DNA of 64,000 nt from NCBI GenBank assembly GCA_963711495.1, contig CAVQEK010000007.1, positions 62,001 to 126,000 of the forward strand, given 5' to 3'. The notes under the pieces were generated by a model. The model was given only the letters and a program-made list of their open reading frames with translations, was not told the origin of the DNA and did no database searches. Made by a program: the position numbers and the translations under genes. Within the stretch, counting starts at the first letter, position 1. Every line of letters starts with the position of its first letter. Source of the DNA: CAVQEK01 sp963711495. Lineage in GTDB: Bacteria > Bacteroidota > Bacteroidia > Cytophagales > Cyclobacteriaceae. This document shows, piece after piece, positions 36,519-44,980 of the stretch.

Positions 36519-38078
36519 TCACAATCCAACATCATAAGGTTCATCTCCATAAATGATGGCATAATTAATATCTATTTTCGCATAATCTACCGGATTGAGG
36601 ATCTTTATCACCACTTTATGTTTTCCCTTGGGTAGTTGATATCTCCAGAAAGGGGTAAACCGGCGTTTATTGACTTCGGTGGGTAGTTTGGCAGTTTCCA
36701 TCAGTTTACCATCAATATACATTTCTGTGTTAAAGACATGATTCATTTTGCCATAGTCTCTGCCATCTGGTTGTGCGACCATGGCGAATCCAATACCATC
36801 GAACTCAAAAGAGATCTCATTAGGCAACATCCTAGGAAATACTTTGCCGATAGGATAGTGGCCTTTAAAGGAAATTTCCAGCGGAACCGTTTTTGGCTTT
36901 TGCAGCGGAATGCTGACCTCATTGTCACCAATCTTTCCGCCATTTCTTTTAATCATTTCTTCGGCAAACTTGTAAGACATATCGTAGGCATCATTCAGAG
37001 ATATATCCGTCCCCATAAACGGAAGATCTTCCACCTTGTCCAATCCCTGTGTCCAAAATTCAGGAATGTTCTTATATCCCTTTATGGCAGCCAGAATTCC
37101 GCCCGCTGTTCCCGGATTGCAATCGGCATCGTCGCCACAGCGTACCGCTATTTGGTAAGTTCTGGTAAAATCACCATTTCCGTAAAGCAATCCCATCAGC
37201 ACCCAGGCTGCATTGATCTTGGCGTCAATGTTAAAAGGACGAAAAATCCCCCAAGGGGACCCGGTGTCCACACCCCATTTTCGGAAAGTTTTAAACCATG
37301 TGGATTTCCAATCGACTGGATCCTCCTCATGCCATTTAATGACATCACTAATACATTGAGCAAATTTACTTTCAGGGGGGATTACCGTAAGTGCCTCTTT
37401 GGCGATGCGTTCAATGTCGTCAGGATTATCGGATATTAGAGCCAAAGAATAAAGACTGGCCACATAAACGCCACCATACCATCCATCTCCATAATTCATA
37501 ATGTGGCCAACCTTATCGCATATTCCAACTGCGGAGTTTGTCAAACCCGGACACATCAGGCCTGCAAAGTCCGACTCAATCTGAAAATCGATATCATCGG
37601 CACAGGGGTTATTCAGCCAATATCCGGACTGTGGTGCCTTCAAACCATTCTGAATATTATAACGGGCCGTTTGATTGGCGAACCAGAGCTTATAGTCTGC
37701 ATTGGCAAATGATTCCGCAAACGATTGAGCAGGAGCATCGATTCCTTTGTCCCGGATAACTTTCATAAAAGAGAGGTCCATGTAAACATCATCATAGGTA
37801 CCAGGCCTGTCCCTGTATTCGACATACATGGAAGAATCGGTCCAAGAAATGGGCTGGTTATCCCGAACCAAGGTCGAATTATAGTTGAACTCAATAGGTG
37901 CCCCGAAAGTAACACCTACGGTCTGGGCCACCCATGCCCCTTTAATTTTATCTTTCAACGTTTCTTTGGACATGATGATCATATCGCCTTTTTTTTCGAT
38001 GCCCTTCATTTGGGAAAATGCATTTCCCCAAACCCCCAGACAAACCATTATTAAAATTGTCCTCATCATGGTTTTCAT
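36519..38078 (-). CDS. Secreted ADP-ribosylglycohydrolase-fold protein
   Basis: Start chosen at 38078 (MKTMMRTILIMVCLGVWGNA, then FSQ), giving a clean signal peptide; ATG 38096 is also possible. The ARH fold has KIKGAWVAQTVGVTFGAP, PGTYDDVYMDLSFMK (first metal Asp pair) and the second metal motif CGDDADCNPGTAGGILAAIK near residue 330. A C-terminal beta-rich domain of ~130 residues follows (from VSIPLQKPKTVPLEI to the end). ARH enzymes cleave N- or O-glycosidic bonds of ADP-ribose. A secreted form next to ribokinase and a GRP transporter suggests extracellular cleavage of a ribosyl compound. Substrate is inferred. Confidence 0.83.
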   Translation of the reverse strand: MKTMMRTILIMVCLGVWGNAFSQMKGIEKKGDMIIMSKETLKDKIKGAWVAQTVGVTFGAPIEFNYNSTLVRDNQPISWTDSSMYVEYRDRPGTYDDVYMDLSFMKVIRDKGIDAPAQSFAESFANADYKLWFANQTARYNIQNGLKAPQSGYWLNNPCADDIDFQIESDFAGLMCPGLTNSAVGICDKVGHIMNYGDGWYGGVYVASLYSLALISDNPDDIERIAKEALTVIPPESKFAQCISDVIKWHEEDPVDWKSTWFKTFRKWGVDTGSPWGIFRPFNIDAKINAAWVLMGLLYGNGDFTRTYQIAVRCGDDADCNPGTAGGILAAIKGYKNIPEFWTQGLDKVEDLPFMGTDISLNDAYDMSYKFAEEMIKRNGGKIGDNEVSIPLQKPKTVPLEISFKGHYPIGKVFPRMLPNEISFEFDGIGFAMVAQPDGRDYGKMNHVFNTEMYIDGKLMETAKLPTEVNKRRFTPFWRYQLPKGKHKVVIKILNPVDYAKIDINYAIIYGDEPYDVGL

Positions 38079-38154
38079 GATTTTAGTTGTAAACAAAACA
38101 TGTTAACTTTTACGACATTCCGGTGCGTAAGAAAATTTATTAGCGCGTGCTGAC

Positions 38155-39090
38155 TTATCCCTTTTCCTGGGTTACAAGATTCTTCTTTAAAAATTCGGCC
38201 ACTTCCATTTCGGTCGGGATGGATGATTGTGCGCCCATACGCGTTACACAGATGGCCGCCGCGGCAGTGGCAAACTTAAGCGCCTCGTCCCAATCACGGT
38301 TTTTGCTCAATGCTGCCGCTAATGCCCCGCAAAATGTATCGCCGGCCCCCGTACTATCCAAAGTTTCCACATTGAACGCAGGAACAGACTGAAATACATC
38401 ACTTTTCTTAAGCAAACATCCTTGTTTACCCAATGTTAAAATCACCTTGCTAACGCCCATTGCAAGCAGTGTATCAATAATTCCCTCCATACCGACTTTT
38501 TCCACCTTTTGACCGGATACTGCTTCAGCCTCGATCTCATTGACAACTAGAATATCAATCTTATTTATTATATCCGCATCCAACTGGCGGGCTGGAGCAA
38601 CATTAAGCATTACACTTTTGCCATTTTTGTGGGCAAGATCGCATGCAGCCTTTATGGTTTCATACGGAATCTCCATTTGCAACATTACCATGTCTGCCCT
38701 TCTCACATCCTCTTCCAGTTTATGAAGGTAGGCTGGGGTGAGCATATTGTTGGCCCCTGGTGTGATCACAATGCAGTTTTCCCCGTTTTTATCGACCCAG
38801 ATCATAGCAGTGCCTGACGGAACATCATCAACGATCAGCGAAGAGGAAACATCCAGTCCTTCTTTCTTATAATATCTCAGGGTGTTCTGTCCATTGGCAT
38901 CTTTGCCCAAGCAAGTAATAAATTTAACATCTCCACCTAATCGATGGGCTGCAATAGCTTGATTGGCGCCCTTACCGCCCATTGCCTGAAAAAAAGATAA
39001 GCCCTCTATCGTTTCTCCGGCTTTTGGGAAATAATTGATCTTGGCAATTAGATCCGTATTCGAACTTCCTATTACTAGTATTTTACTCAT
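38155..39090 (-). CDS. rbsK: Ribokinase
   Basis: Protein of 311 residues of the PfkB family. It shows the ribokinase start ILVIGSSNTDLIAKINYFPK, AMGGKGANQAIAAHRLGGD near residue 37, and LDSTGAGDTFCGALAAALSK near 247 (catalytic Asp and anion hole). It phosphorylates D-ribose at O5 using ATP in the cytoplasm. It is followed at 60-75 bp by the ARH-fold gene and then the GRP transporter, so the three form a probable ribose/ribosyl uptake operon. Intact. Confidence 0.9.
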   Translation of the reverse strand: MSKILVIGSSNTDLIAKINYFPKAGETIEGLSFFQAMGGKGANQAIAAHRLGGDVKFITCLGKDANGQNTLRYYKKEGLDVSSSLIVDDVPSGTAMIWVDKNGENCIVITPGANNMLTPAYLHKLEEDVRRADMVMLQMEIPYETIKAACDLAHKNGKSVMLNVAPARQLDADIINKIDILVVNEIEAEAVSGQKVEKVGMEGIIDTLLAMGVSKVILTLGKQGCLLKKSDVFQSVPAFNVETLDSTGAGDTFCGALAAALSKNRDWDEALKFATAAAAICVTRMGAQSSIPTEMEVAEFLKKNLVTQEKG

Positions 39091-39169
39091 GGCTTAACAA
39101 TTTCATCGTCATACAATCTTTTAAAACCTATATCGTCCCATCCACAATAACATCATGATCGCTCAATTT

Positions 39170-39352
39170 TTACTTCCCCGGCACATAATCCGGATATGAA
39201 GCCATCATTTTGGCATGCACATCCTTTCTCCACTGATGCAACATGGCCCTCAATTTCTCAACCATCTCCAACTGAGATTCGGAAAGATCAGTTTGATCTC
39301 CAGGATCTGTCTTTAAGTTAAAAAGCTGAACCGTATTATTTTTATAATTCAT
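39170..39352 (-). pseudogene. C-terminal fragment of a sulfatase
   Basis: 60 codons starting MNYKNNTVQLFNLKTDPGDQ and ending with LHQWRKDVHAKMMASYPDYV. This is the usual tail of a sulfatase; the intact sulfatase at 47114-48820 has the parallel NNKVQLFNLKEDPGEQQDL and LHEWRKKVNAEM. The catalytic N-terminal 450 residues are gone. It starts 21 bp after the next gene's stop, so a deletion must have removed the rest. Confidence 0.7.
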
Positions 39353-39373
39353 TTAGCGTATTAATATATGTGG

Positions 39374-41011
39374 TTAGTTTCCTTCTTTTATTGCCTTATG
39401 CTGCACCTGTTCAATGACATCTTCTAATTCCTTCACTTTATCCGGCATTTCGCCAAATAAATTATTTTGTTCTGATTCATCCTCTTTGAGATTGTACAGC
39501 TGAGGATCCAGCTTGCTCGGGCCATTGGGATAGTAGGTTTCGGGCCATCTTCCAGGAACCGCTGCTTCAATAAACTTCCAGTGATCTTTGATCTCCACAA
39601 AAGCGCCGCTGGCTCCGGCAGTAAGCGTCAAGCTTTTCCTGACCTGAGGGGCATTTTTATCATAAAGACTGGCAAGAAAACTATAACTATCTTCTCCCTG
39701 ACCATTTTTCAGCGAATCCCCGACCAATTCAGCAAATGTCGCCAACATATCACTGGCACATATTACTGATCCATTTACTGTCCCCGGTTGTACTTTGTCC
39801 GGCCAGCGGACAATAAATGGTACGCGAAGACCACCATCCCATGCATCTGATTTAAATCCCAACAGATCTCCGGCAGCCCTGTGGCCATAGGTGAACCAGC
39901 CATTTTTCCAAATCTCATTGCCGTGCTCATTGATGTACTCCGCAGAATAATTGTCAAAATAATCCTGATGGTAATTTTCATAATCACCATTTTCATACCG
40001 CTCCATCCAAATTGCCGGATCTCCGGGTCTTGGACCATTATCCGATGTGAAAATCAATAAAGTATTGTCATAAGCACCATTTTCTTTCAGCGCCTTTACA
40101 ATTTCATTGACGGTCCAGTCCAGTTCAATCACAATATCACCACGCAAACCCGCCTCACTTTTCCCCTTGGTAAAGCTCGGCAAACAAGGCCTGTGGATGG
40201 CACTGGTGGGAAAATATAAAAACAGTGGCTGGTCCTGATGATTTTTAAAATGATTATTGATAACGTCAACGGCTTTGTGGGTTAAAACCTGATTGACCTT
40301 TTTGATATCCCAGTTTGGCGCTTTGGCGACATTGATGTAATGATCGTAAGGTTTTTGCGATTCGGAAGGTGCCTCGGTTACCATGTCGTTTTCAATAAAG
40401 ACATATGGCTCCATGTTATTCGAACCGGCCATTCCATAAAAATAATCAAACCCCCTTTCGATTGGGCCATTCCCGACTGGTTTTAAAAAATCAATATAAT
40501 CCTGCACATGTTCATCCCAGGAATTAAACACGGATGAATCCGGATTGGCCGGGGCTTTCTGGTTCACTTCCCAATCAAGCCCCAGATGCCATTTTCCTAT
40601 GCAAACTGTGTGGTATCCATTTCTTTTTAGCAGTGAGGCTATTGTAGTCTGATCTTTTTGAATAAGTGGTTTATCAAAATATTTCAGTACGCCAAATTTT
40701 AACCGTGTTCTCCAGGAATATTGGCCGGTGAGTATGCTGTATCTCGAAGGAGAACAAAGAGAAGACGCAACATATGCATTGGTAAATTTCATACCATCAG
40801 CGGCCAGTTTGTCTATATTGGGCGTCGAAATTTTGGTGGCACCATAACAACTCAAATCACCATATCCCAGATCGTCTGCAAGGATCAAAACTATATTGGG
40901 GGTATCCTTCTTTTGCTCTTTTTCACCGCATCCTGAAACCAGCACAACAACATAAATGATTGTCCACAGATAAAAACGACATAAAAATATTGGTCTGTTC
41001 ATTGTTTTCAC
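39374..41011 (-). CDS. Sulfatase (formylglycine type), lipoprotein
   Basis: Protein of 545 residues. Signal ends in VVVLVSGCGEKE, a lipoprotein box. Metal-binding Asp46-Asp47 lie in LILADDLGYGDLSCYG. The maturation signature is CSPSRYSILTGQ with Cys86, the residue converted to formylglycine. Further blocks are CIGKWHLGLDW, DNTLLIFTSDNGPRPGDP and GGLRVPFIVRWP. It should hydrolyse sulfate esters of a polysaccharide at the cell surface or periplasm. The substrate subfamily cannot be fixed by eye; a ~30-residue insertion after the DNGPR motif is noted. It depends on a formylglycine-generating enzyme, not found intact here. Confidence 0.9.
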   Translation of the reverse strand: MKTMNRPIFLCRFYLWTIIYVVVLVSGCGEKEQKKDTPNIVLILADDLGYGDLSCYGATKISTPNIDKLAADGMKFTNAYVASSLCSPSRYSILTGQYSWRTRLKFGVLKYFDKPLIQKDQTTIASLLKRNGYHTVCIGKWHLGLDWEVNQKAPANPDSSVFNSWDEHVQDYIDFLKPVGNGPIERGFDYFYGMAGSNNMEPYVFIENDMVTEAPSESQKPYDHYINVAKAPNWDIKKVNQVLTHKAVDVINNHFKNHQDQPLFLYFPTSAIHRPCLPSFTKGKSEAGLRGDIVIELDWTVNEIVKALKENGAYDNTLLIFTSDNGPRPGDPAIWMERYENGDYENYHQDYFDNYSAEYINEHGNEIWKNGWFTYGHRAAGDLLGFKSDAWDGGLRVPFIVRWPDKVQPGTVNGSVICASDMLATFAELVGDSLKNGQGEDSYSFLASLYDKNAPQVRKSLTLTAGASGAFVEIKDHWKFIEAAVPGRWPETYYPNGPSKLDPQLYNLKEDESEQNNLFGEMPDKVKELEDVIEQVQHKAIKEGN

Positions 41012-41032
41012 TTTTAGCGCATTTAATATTTT

Positions 41033-42985
41033 TTAGTGATCAATATTATACTGTACCCAAGTCAGTCGCCAGGTACCGGCACTTCTCCCTCCAGCTTCAT
41101 AAAGTGGAACAAATAGCAATGGTTCCTTTCCAGGAATTTTCAACGCATAAGCCTGTCCCTTCATTCCCTGTAGTGAAGCGACTTGTTTGAACAAAGTCTC
41201 AGGGTTTTGAGGTGACAGTTGAAAAACTCTTTCACGATCTTCTCCATTAATTAATCCGTTTGTGGCATAAACCAAAGGGCCGCGGGTTAGCGCAAACCAA
41301 TCGACTTTATAGATGTCCGAATTTCCCTGGGGAACTGTGGCCTGTTCGATTTTTTGGTGTATTTTCAGATCAAATGGAAAATTTATTTCAATCGTATTTT
41401 CTTTCGCCCATTTTCGATCCAATCTGAAGTAAGTGCCACTTTGGATCTTACCCGCGTCTACCGGCTCTCCATTAACACTGATCGCTGTCCCATTGGCCCA
41501 ATCCGGTATCCTGATGAAAATTGGGAATTCAGCTCTCTTCGAAGGACGAACCGTTAGTTGGATATTGCCGTCAAAAGGATAATCTGTTTTCTGATTGATC
41601 TGAACCGGGTTTGCATTTACCAATGTGATCGTTGCTTCATTTTCAGAAAACAGATTGCAGGCGATGCCGCCATCTTTGATTGTATAAATAAGCGGCGACA
41701 ATTCCTCCAGGGCCAGCGCACCACTGGAGGGGCAACAATCATTGAAATGCGCTATATATCGGCGCCCATTGGTAAATGAATGGTAGCACCAATTTTGACC
41801 ATCCGGGTATTGAGCACCCAATAATGCATTATAAGCGGATCTTTCAATTTCCTGGGCATACTTTGCCTCACCAGTTATGTACAGCATTTCTTTATTGAAC
41901 TGGATCCAGGACATCGTACTACAGGTTTCGATAAAGCCATAAGGATCCCAGAATCCTTTGCGGTTGAAGCATTCATAATGCTTGCCAATGCCTCCCCACG
42001 GACCGCCACTGATCGTCAAATGAGAATCAACAATATTCTGCCATGCATTCTCGGTGGCCTTGAGATAATCCGGATTACCAGTTACCTCATAAAGTTTTGC
42101 CACAGCAGTGAGATTCCAGATAATCTGATACGCCTTACCGTCGCCTACATTCTCCATATCTTGGTTGTGCAAGGCCACAGAAATAAGACGTACTCCCTCT
42201 TTTTCTTCCATTTCTTTAATGATCAACTGGGCAAAGTCGAGATACCTTTTGTCGCTGGTAATTTTGTATAATTCCACCACCGGGTCCAGAATTATAGTTG
42301 CCGATATACCGTGTCTTGTCCCATAATCGGTAATATTCGCCGAGCCATCGCCGAAGGTTTTCAGAAATAATTCTCCGATCTTTTTTGCTGCGTTCAAATA
42401 TTTCTGGCCCGGGAAAAATCGATTAATCTGCAATAACCCGAGGGTCATGTAGCTGAGGGTCCACACGTCCCAGGAATGCCCGTGTGATTTTGAATTTTTA
42501 TTGGTGATCCGCAAATCCGATGAGTACGATCCGAGATAACCGTCCTCCTCTTGTGTGCTGACCAGGTAATCTGCTGTCTGCAGTAAAAGTGTCTTGAGAT
42601 ATTCATTTCCTGTCCGGTTTGCCGCAAGTGCTGTGGAATACATCCATTTCCCGGCATGCTCTCCGTACCAGTCAGTTCTATCATTGTTATTCCTGGATTC
42701 GCGGCTGAACATTTTTATCAATTCGCCATCATGCCAATGTGGGAGAGTAAGTAAGCGACCATTCCCGCTGGTAGAAATTGCATCTCCGAGGATCCCTTTC
42801 ACTGACACCTCTGACGGATCAACAAATTTTTCCTGGGGCTGAATTTCCAAATCTGATAAATTCTGAGAATAGGCATCGCCTCTAGGAAAGAGACACAGGA
42901 AACTTATACAAACAACATGTAGTCCACTTAGGCCTAAACCTGTAAGGCTGTCGATAAAATGATTTTTAATGTTTAACAAAGTCAT
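41033..42985 (-). CDS. GH127-family (beta-L-arabinofuranosidase-like) hydrolase
   Basis: Protein of 650 residues with an N-terminal signal (GLHVVCISFLCLFPRG). The (alpha/alpha)6 barrel has LLTLPHWHDGELIKMF and DGYLGSYSSD near residue 140. The GH127 metal-thiolate site is visible: Glu353-x-Cys355 in FIETCSTMSWIQFN and the Cys417-Cys418 pair in HFNDCCPSSGALALEEL. A beta-sandwich follows. In characterised GH127 enzymes a zinc-bound Cys is the nucleophile. GH127 and related families cut beta-L-arabinofuranosides, and some members act on other sugars, so the linkage here is open. It lies between a sulfatase gene and the DUF4838 gene with 6-22 bp gaps. Confidence 0.86.
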   Translation of the reverse strand: MTLLNIKNHFIDSLTGLGLSGLHVVCISFLCLFPRGDAYSQNLSDLEIQPQEKFVDPSEVSVKGILGDAISTSGNGRLLTLPHWHDGELIKMFSRESRNNNDRTDWYGEHAGKWMYSTALAANRTGNEYLKTLLLQTADYLVSTQEEDGYLGSYSSDLRITNKNSKSHGHSWDVWTLSYMTLGLLQINRFFPGQKYLNAAKKIGELFLKTFGDGSANITDYGTRHGISATIILDPVVELYKITSDKRYLDFAQLIIKEMEEKEGVRLISVALHNQDMENVGDGKAYQIIWNLTAVAKLYEVTGNPDYLKATENAWQNIVDSHLTISGGPWGGIGKHYECFNRKGFWDPYGFIETCSTMSWIQFNKEMLYITGEAKYAQEIERSAYNALLGAQYPDGQNWCYHSFTNGRRYIAHFNDCCPSSGALALEELSPLIYTIKDGGIACNLFSENEATITLVNANPVQINQKTDYPFDGNIQLTVRPSKRAEFPIFIRIPDWANGTAISVNGEPVDAGKIQSGTYFRLDRKWAKENTIEINFPFDLKIHQKIEQATVPQGNSDIYKVDWFALTRGPLVYATNGLINGEDRERVFQLSPQNPETLFKQVASLQGMKGQAYALKIPGKEPLLFVPLYEAGGRSAGTWRLTWVQYNIDH

Positions 42986-42991
42986 ATAATT

Positions 42992-44908
42992 CTATTTAAA
43001 CAGCAAGCCATAATGCTTCATAAAACCAGCAAGATTATCTTTATTCGACAATATAAATACCCCTTTATCGCGATTGGATTCTAAAAAGGAAACCATGTTT
43101 TCCACCTTTTTCCGGATTTCATGAGCAGATAGCAATGACGCACACGCTTGCTGTATTTGTAAATCATAATAAGCATATTGTACCATAAGCAACAGCCTGG
43201 ATAAGTTTGCCGCCACAGTAGAGTCCGATGTATTTTCTTGTGCAATCCGAATGTCATCTTCTCTCCTCTTTAATTCCCGCTCTCCACTGCCAATCTGTTC
43301 TATTGATTTTAGCGTCGTGAAGGGAATACTTCCGACAAAACGCACAATATTTTCCAATGAAGCGTAGACTGCCTTTGTCATTTTCCATTCAGAACCAAAT
43401 CGTATCCGGCAAAATTGATCAATTAAAGTATCCATCTCGCAATCCGGGTCCCAGGCCAGGTGGCCTAACACATAATGATTCAATTCATAAGTAAACCAAT
43501 CACCCGGCTCGGCATAAGTGCAAATCCCCTGTAATGGAACCTTGATATACCATTGTAAATCCTTTTGCATATAATGCGGAATAATATTCGGTAAGGATCT
43601 CCAGGCATACTTTCGATAGTAAGAATAAAGCGCTATATCGCCGGTGAACTTCTTACGCCAGGATTGAATGGCACTAACGTAGTCAACATTATTGGAGGCA
43701 GCAGGATCATAAATTTGCTTCTCAAAACTTTGATTGATCGGGCAAAAATCAACCAGAATATCTTTATTCAAAGCTTCTTTTTCTGGTGGCAACAGAGCCC
43801 GGGCATAAGCAATAATTTCAAGATGTAGACCCGGTCGGATCGTTTTGAGAACAGAATCGACCTGAATGGCAAGACGCGCCTGTCTGTCCTGCGACGATCC
43901 CAATGCGGAAAAATTAACACATTCGGCCCAACGAGCACCATCCGGTGGCCAAAAATCAAAAATATCGATTTCGGGATGCTGACTGATATATGCTGCAATA
44001 TTATTGGTAAAATATTGCATTGCATCCTGATTGGAAGTATTGAAAACGATATGCTCTGCGGGGCTAGGTTCACAGTTTTTGTCTTGGCCAAACCACTCCG
44101 GATGCTGGTCAAACAATGTAAGTCCTTTATCGGTATTTAATATTGCCGGCATTTTGGCATTCAGAAAATTCTGATATCCGTGCCCACCCACTTCGATCAT
44201 CAAATCTCTCTTTTCCAATTCCGGAGTTAATTGTTCTCTCCATTGATCCCACTGAACGCGTCCGGAACCTCCATAATCCAATGGAACCATCAGTATATTA
44301 TAGCGCAGTTTGGGCATCCATTCAATAAGTTGCTTCAAATTCTCTACATTATGAGAACGGCCTTCTTCTACATCCAACTTGCGATAGGCAAAACGCGGTT
44401 GTTCGGATACAACATGAACATTATAAAAAAGAGTGGACTTTGACGGAATATATTCTGCCTGTCCATTATAAAAGGAAAACTGAGGCGCCAGCCATTCACA
44501 TCCCAGGCGATGGAGGAAATCATATGTTGCATACAATATAGCCCGATCAGAACCTCCTGAAAGTACAATGTCTTTATTCAGAACGGTGATTGTATAACTA
44601 TCTTTATCCAGTTGGTTACTACGCTCAATGAGGATGACATGGTTTGTCTTATTTTGATGCGTTGTAATGAAGAAATCAGCACCACTGATTTGTTGAAGAT
44701 ATTTGACTAGTTCCGAACCCGCGAATTGTTGAGTGACCGAAGGACGGACAGGTAAAGTAATTGCCATATATGACTGGCTATTTTTCGCTATCAGAATTTT
44801 TGGAGAAGTATCAATGTATTTCCCTATCCATTTTGTGCCACTCATATACAGGACCAATAATCCTAACAAAATGAACAGTAAAAAAATATATGCAAACCTG
44901 AACCTCAT
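42992..44908 (-). CDS. DUF4838-domain protein (glycosidase-like)
   Basis: Protein of 638 residues. It has an N-terminal membrane anchor or signal (FAYIFLLFILLGLLVLYMSG). A GH20b/alpha-glucuronidase-like N-domain follows (QQFAGSELVKYLQQISGADF, DRAILYATYDFLHRLGCEWL) and then a TIM-barrel-like DUF4838 domain with HGYQNFLNAKMPAI, HPEWFGQDKN, IFDFWPPDGARWAECVNF and the C-terminal helical part. The Trp/Asp-rich WPPDG and DPDCEMD segments are candidates for catalysis. Many family members lie in polysaccharide loci but few are characterised. It probably acts on a uronic-acid- or hexosamine-containing fragment. Its stop is 7 bp before the GH127 start. Confidence 0.75.
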   Translation of the reverse strand: MRFRFAYIFLLFILLGLLVLYMSGTKWIGKYIDTSPKILIAKNSQSYMAITLPVRPSVTQQFAGSELVKYLQQISGADFFITTHQNKTNHVILIERSNQLDKDSYTITVLNKDIVLSGGSDRAILYATYDFLHRLGCEWLAPQFSFYNGQAEYIPSKSTLFYNVHVVSEQPRFAYRKLDVEEGRSHNVENLKQLIEWMPKLRYNILMVPLDYGGSGRVQWDQWREQLTPELEKRDLMIEVGGHGYQNFLNAKMPAILNTDKGLTLFDQHPEWFGQDKNCEPSPAEHIVFNTSNQDAMQYFTNNIAAYISQHPEIDIFDFWPPDGARWAECVNFSALGSSQDRQARLAIQVDSVLKTIRPGLHLEIIAYARALLPPEKEALNKDILVDFCPINQSFEKQIYDPAASNNVDYVSAIQSWRKKFTGDIALYSYYRKYAWRSLPNIIPHYMQKDLQWYIKVPLQGICTYAEPGDWFTYELNHYVLGHLAWDPDCEMDTLIDQFCRIRFGSEWKMTKAVYASLENIVRFVGSIPFTTLKSIEQIGSGERELKRREDDIRIAQENTSDSTVAANLSRLLLMVQYAYYDLQIQQACASLLSAHEIRKKVENMVSFLESNRDKGVFILSNKDNLAGFMKHYGLLFK

Positions 44909-44980
44909 GGTTTAATTCACTTCTTTATAATAACAGTGACCAATGTTAGAAAATATAACACTAGAATTATCTTAAATGGA

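Noticed and set aside
36738..37439. Long plus-strand frame of 233 codons
   Set aside because: It is antisense to the ADP-ribosylglycohydrolase-fold gene, which has clear motifs and a signal peptide.
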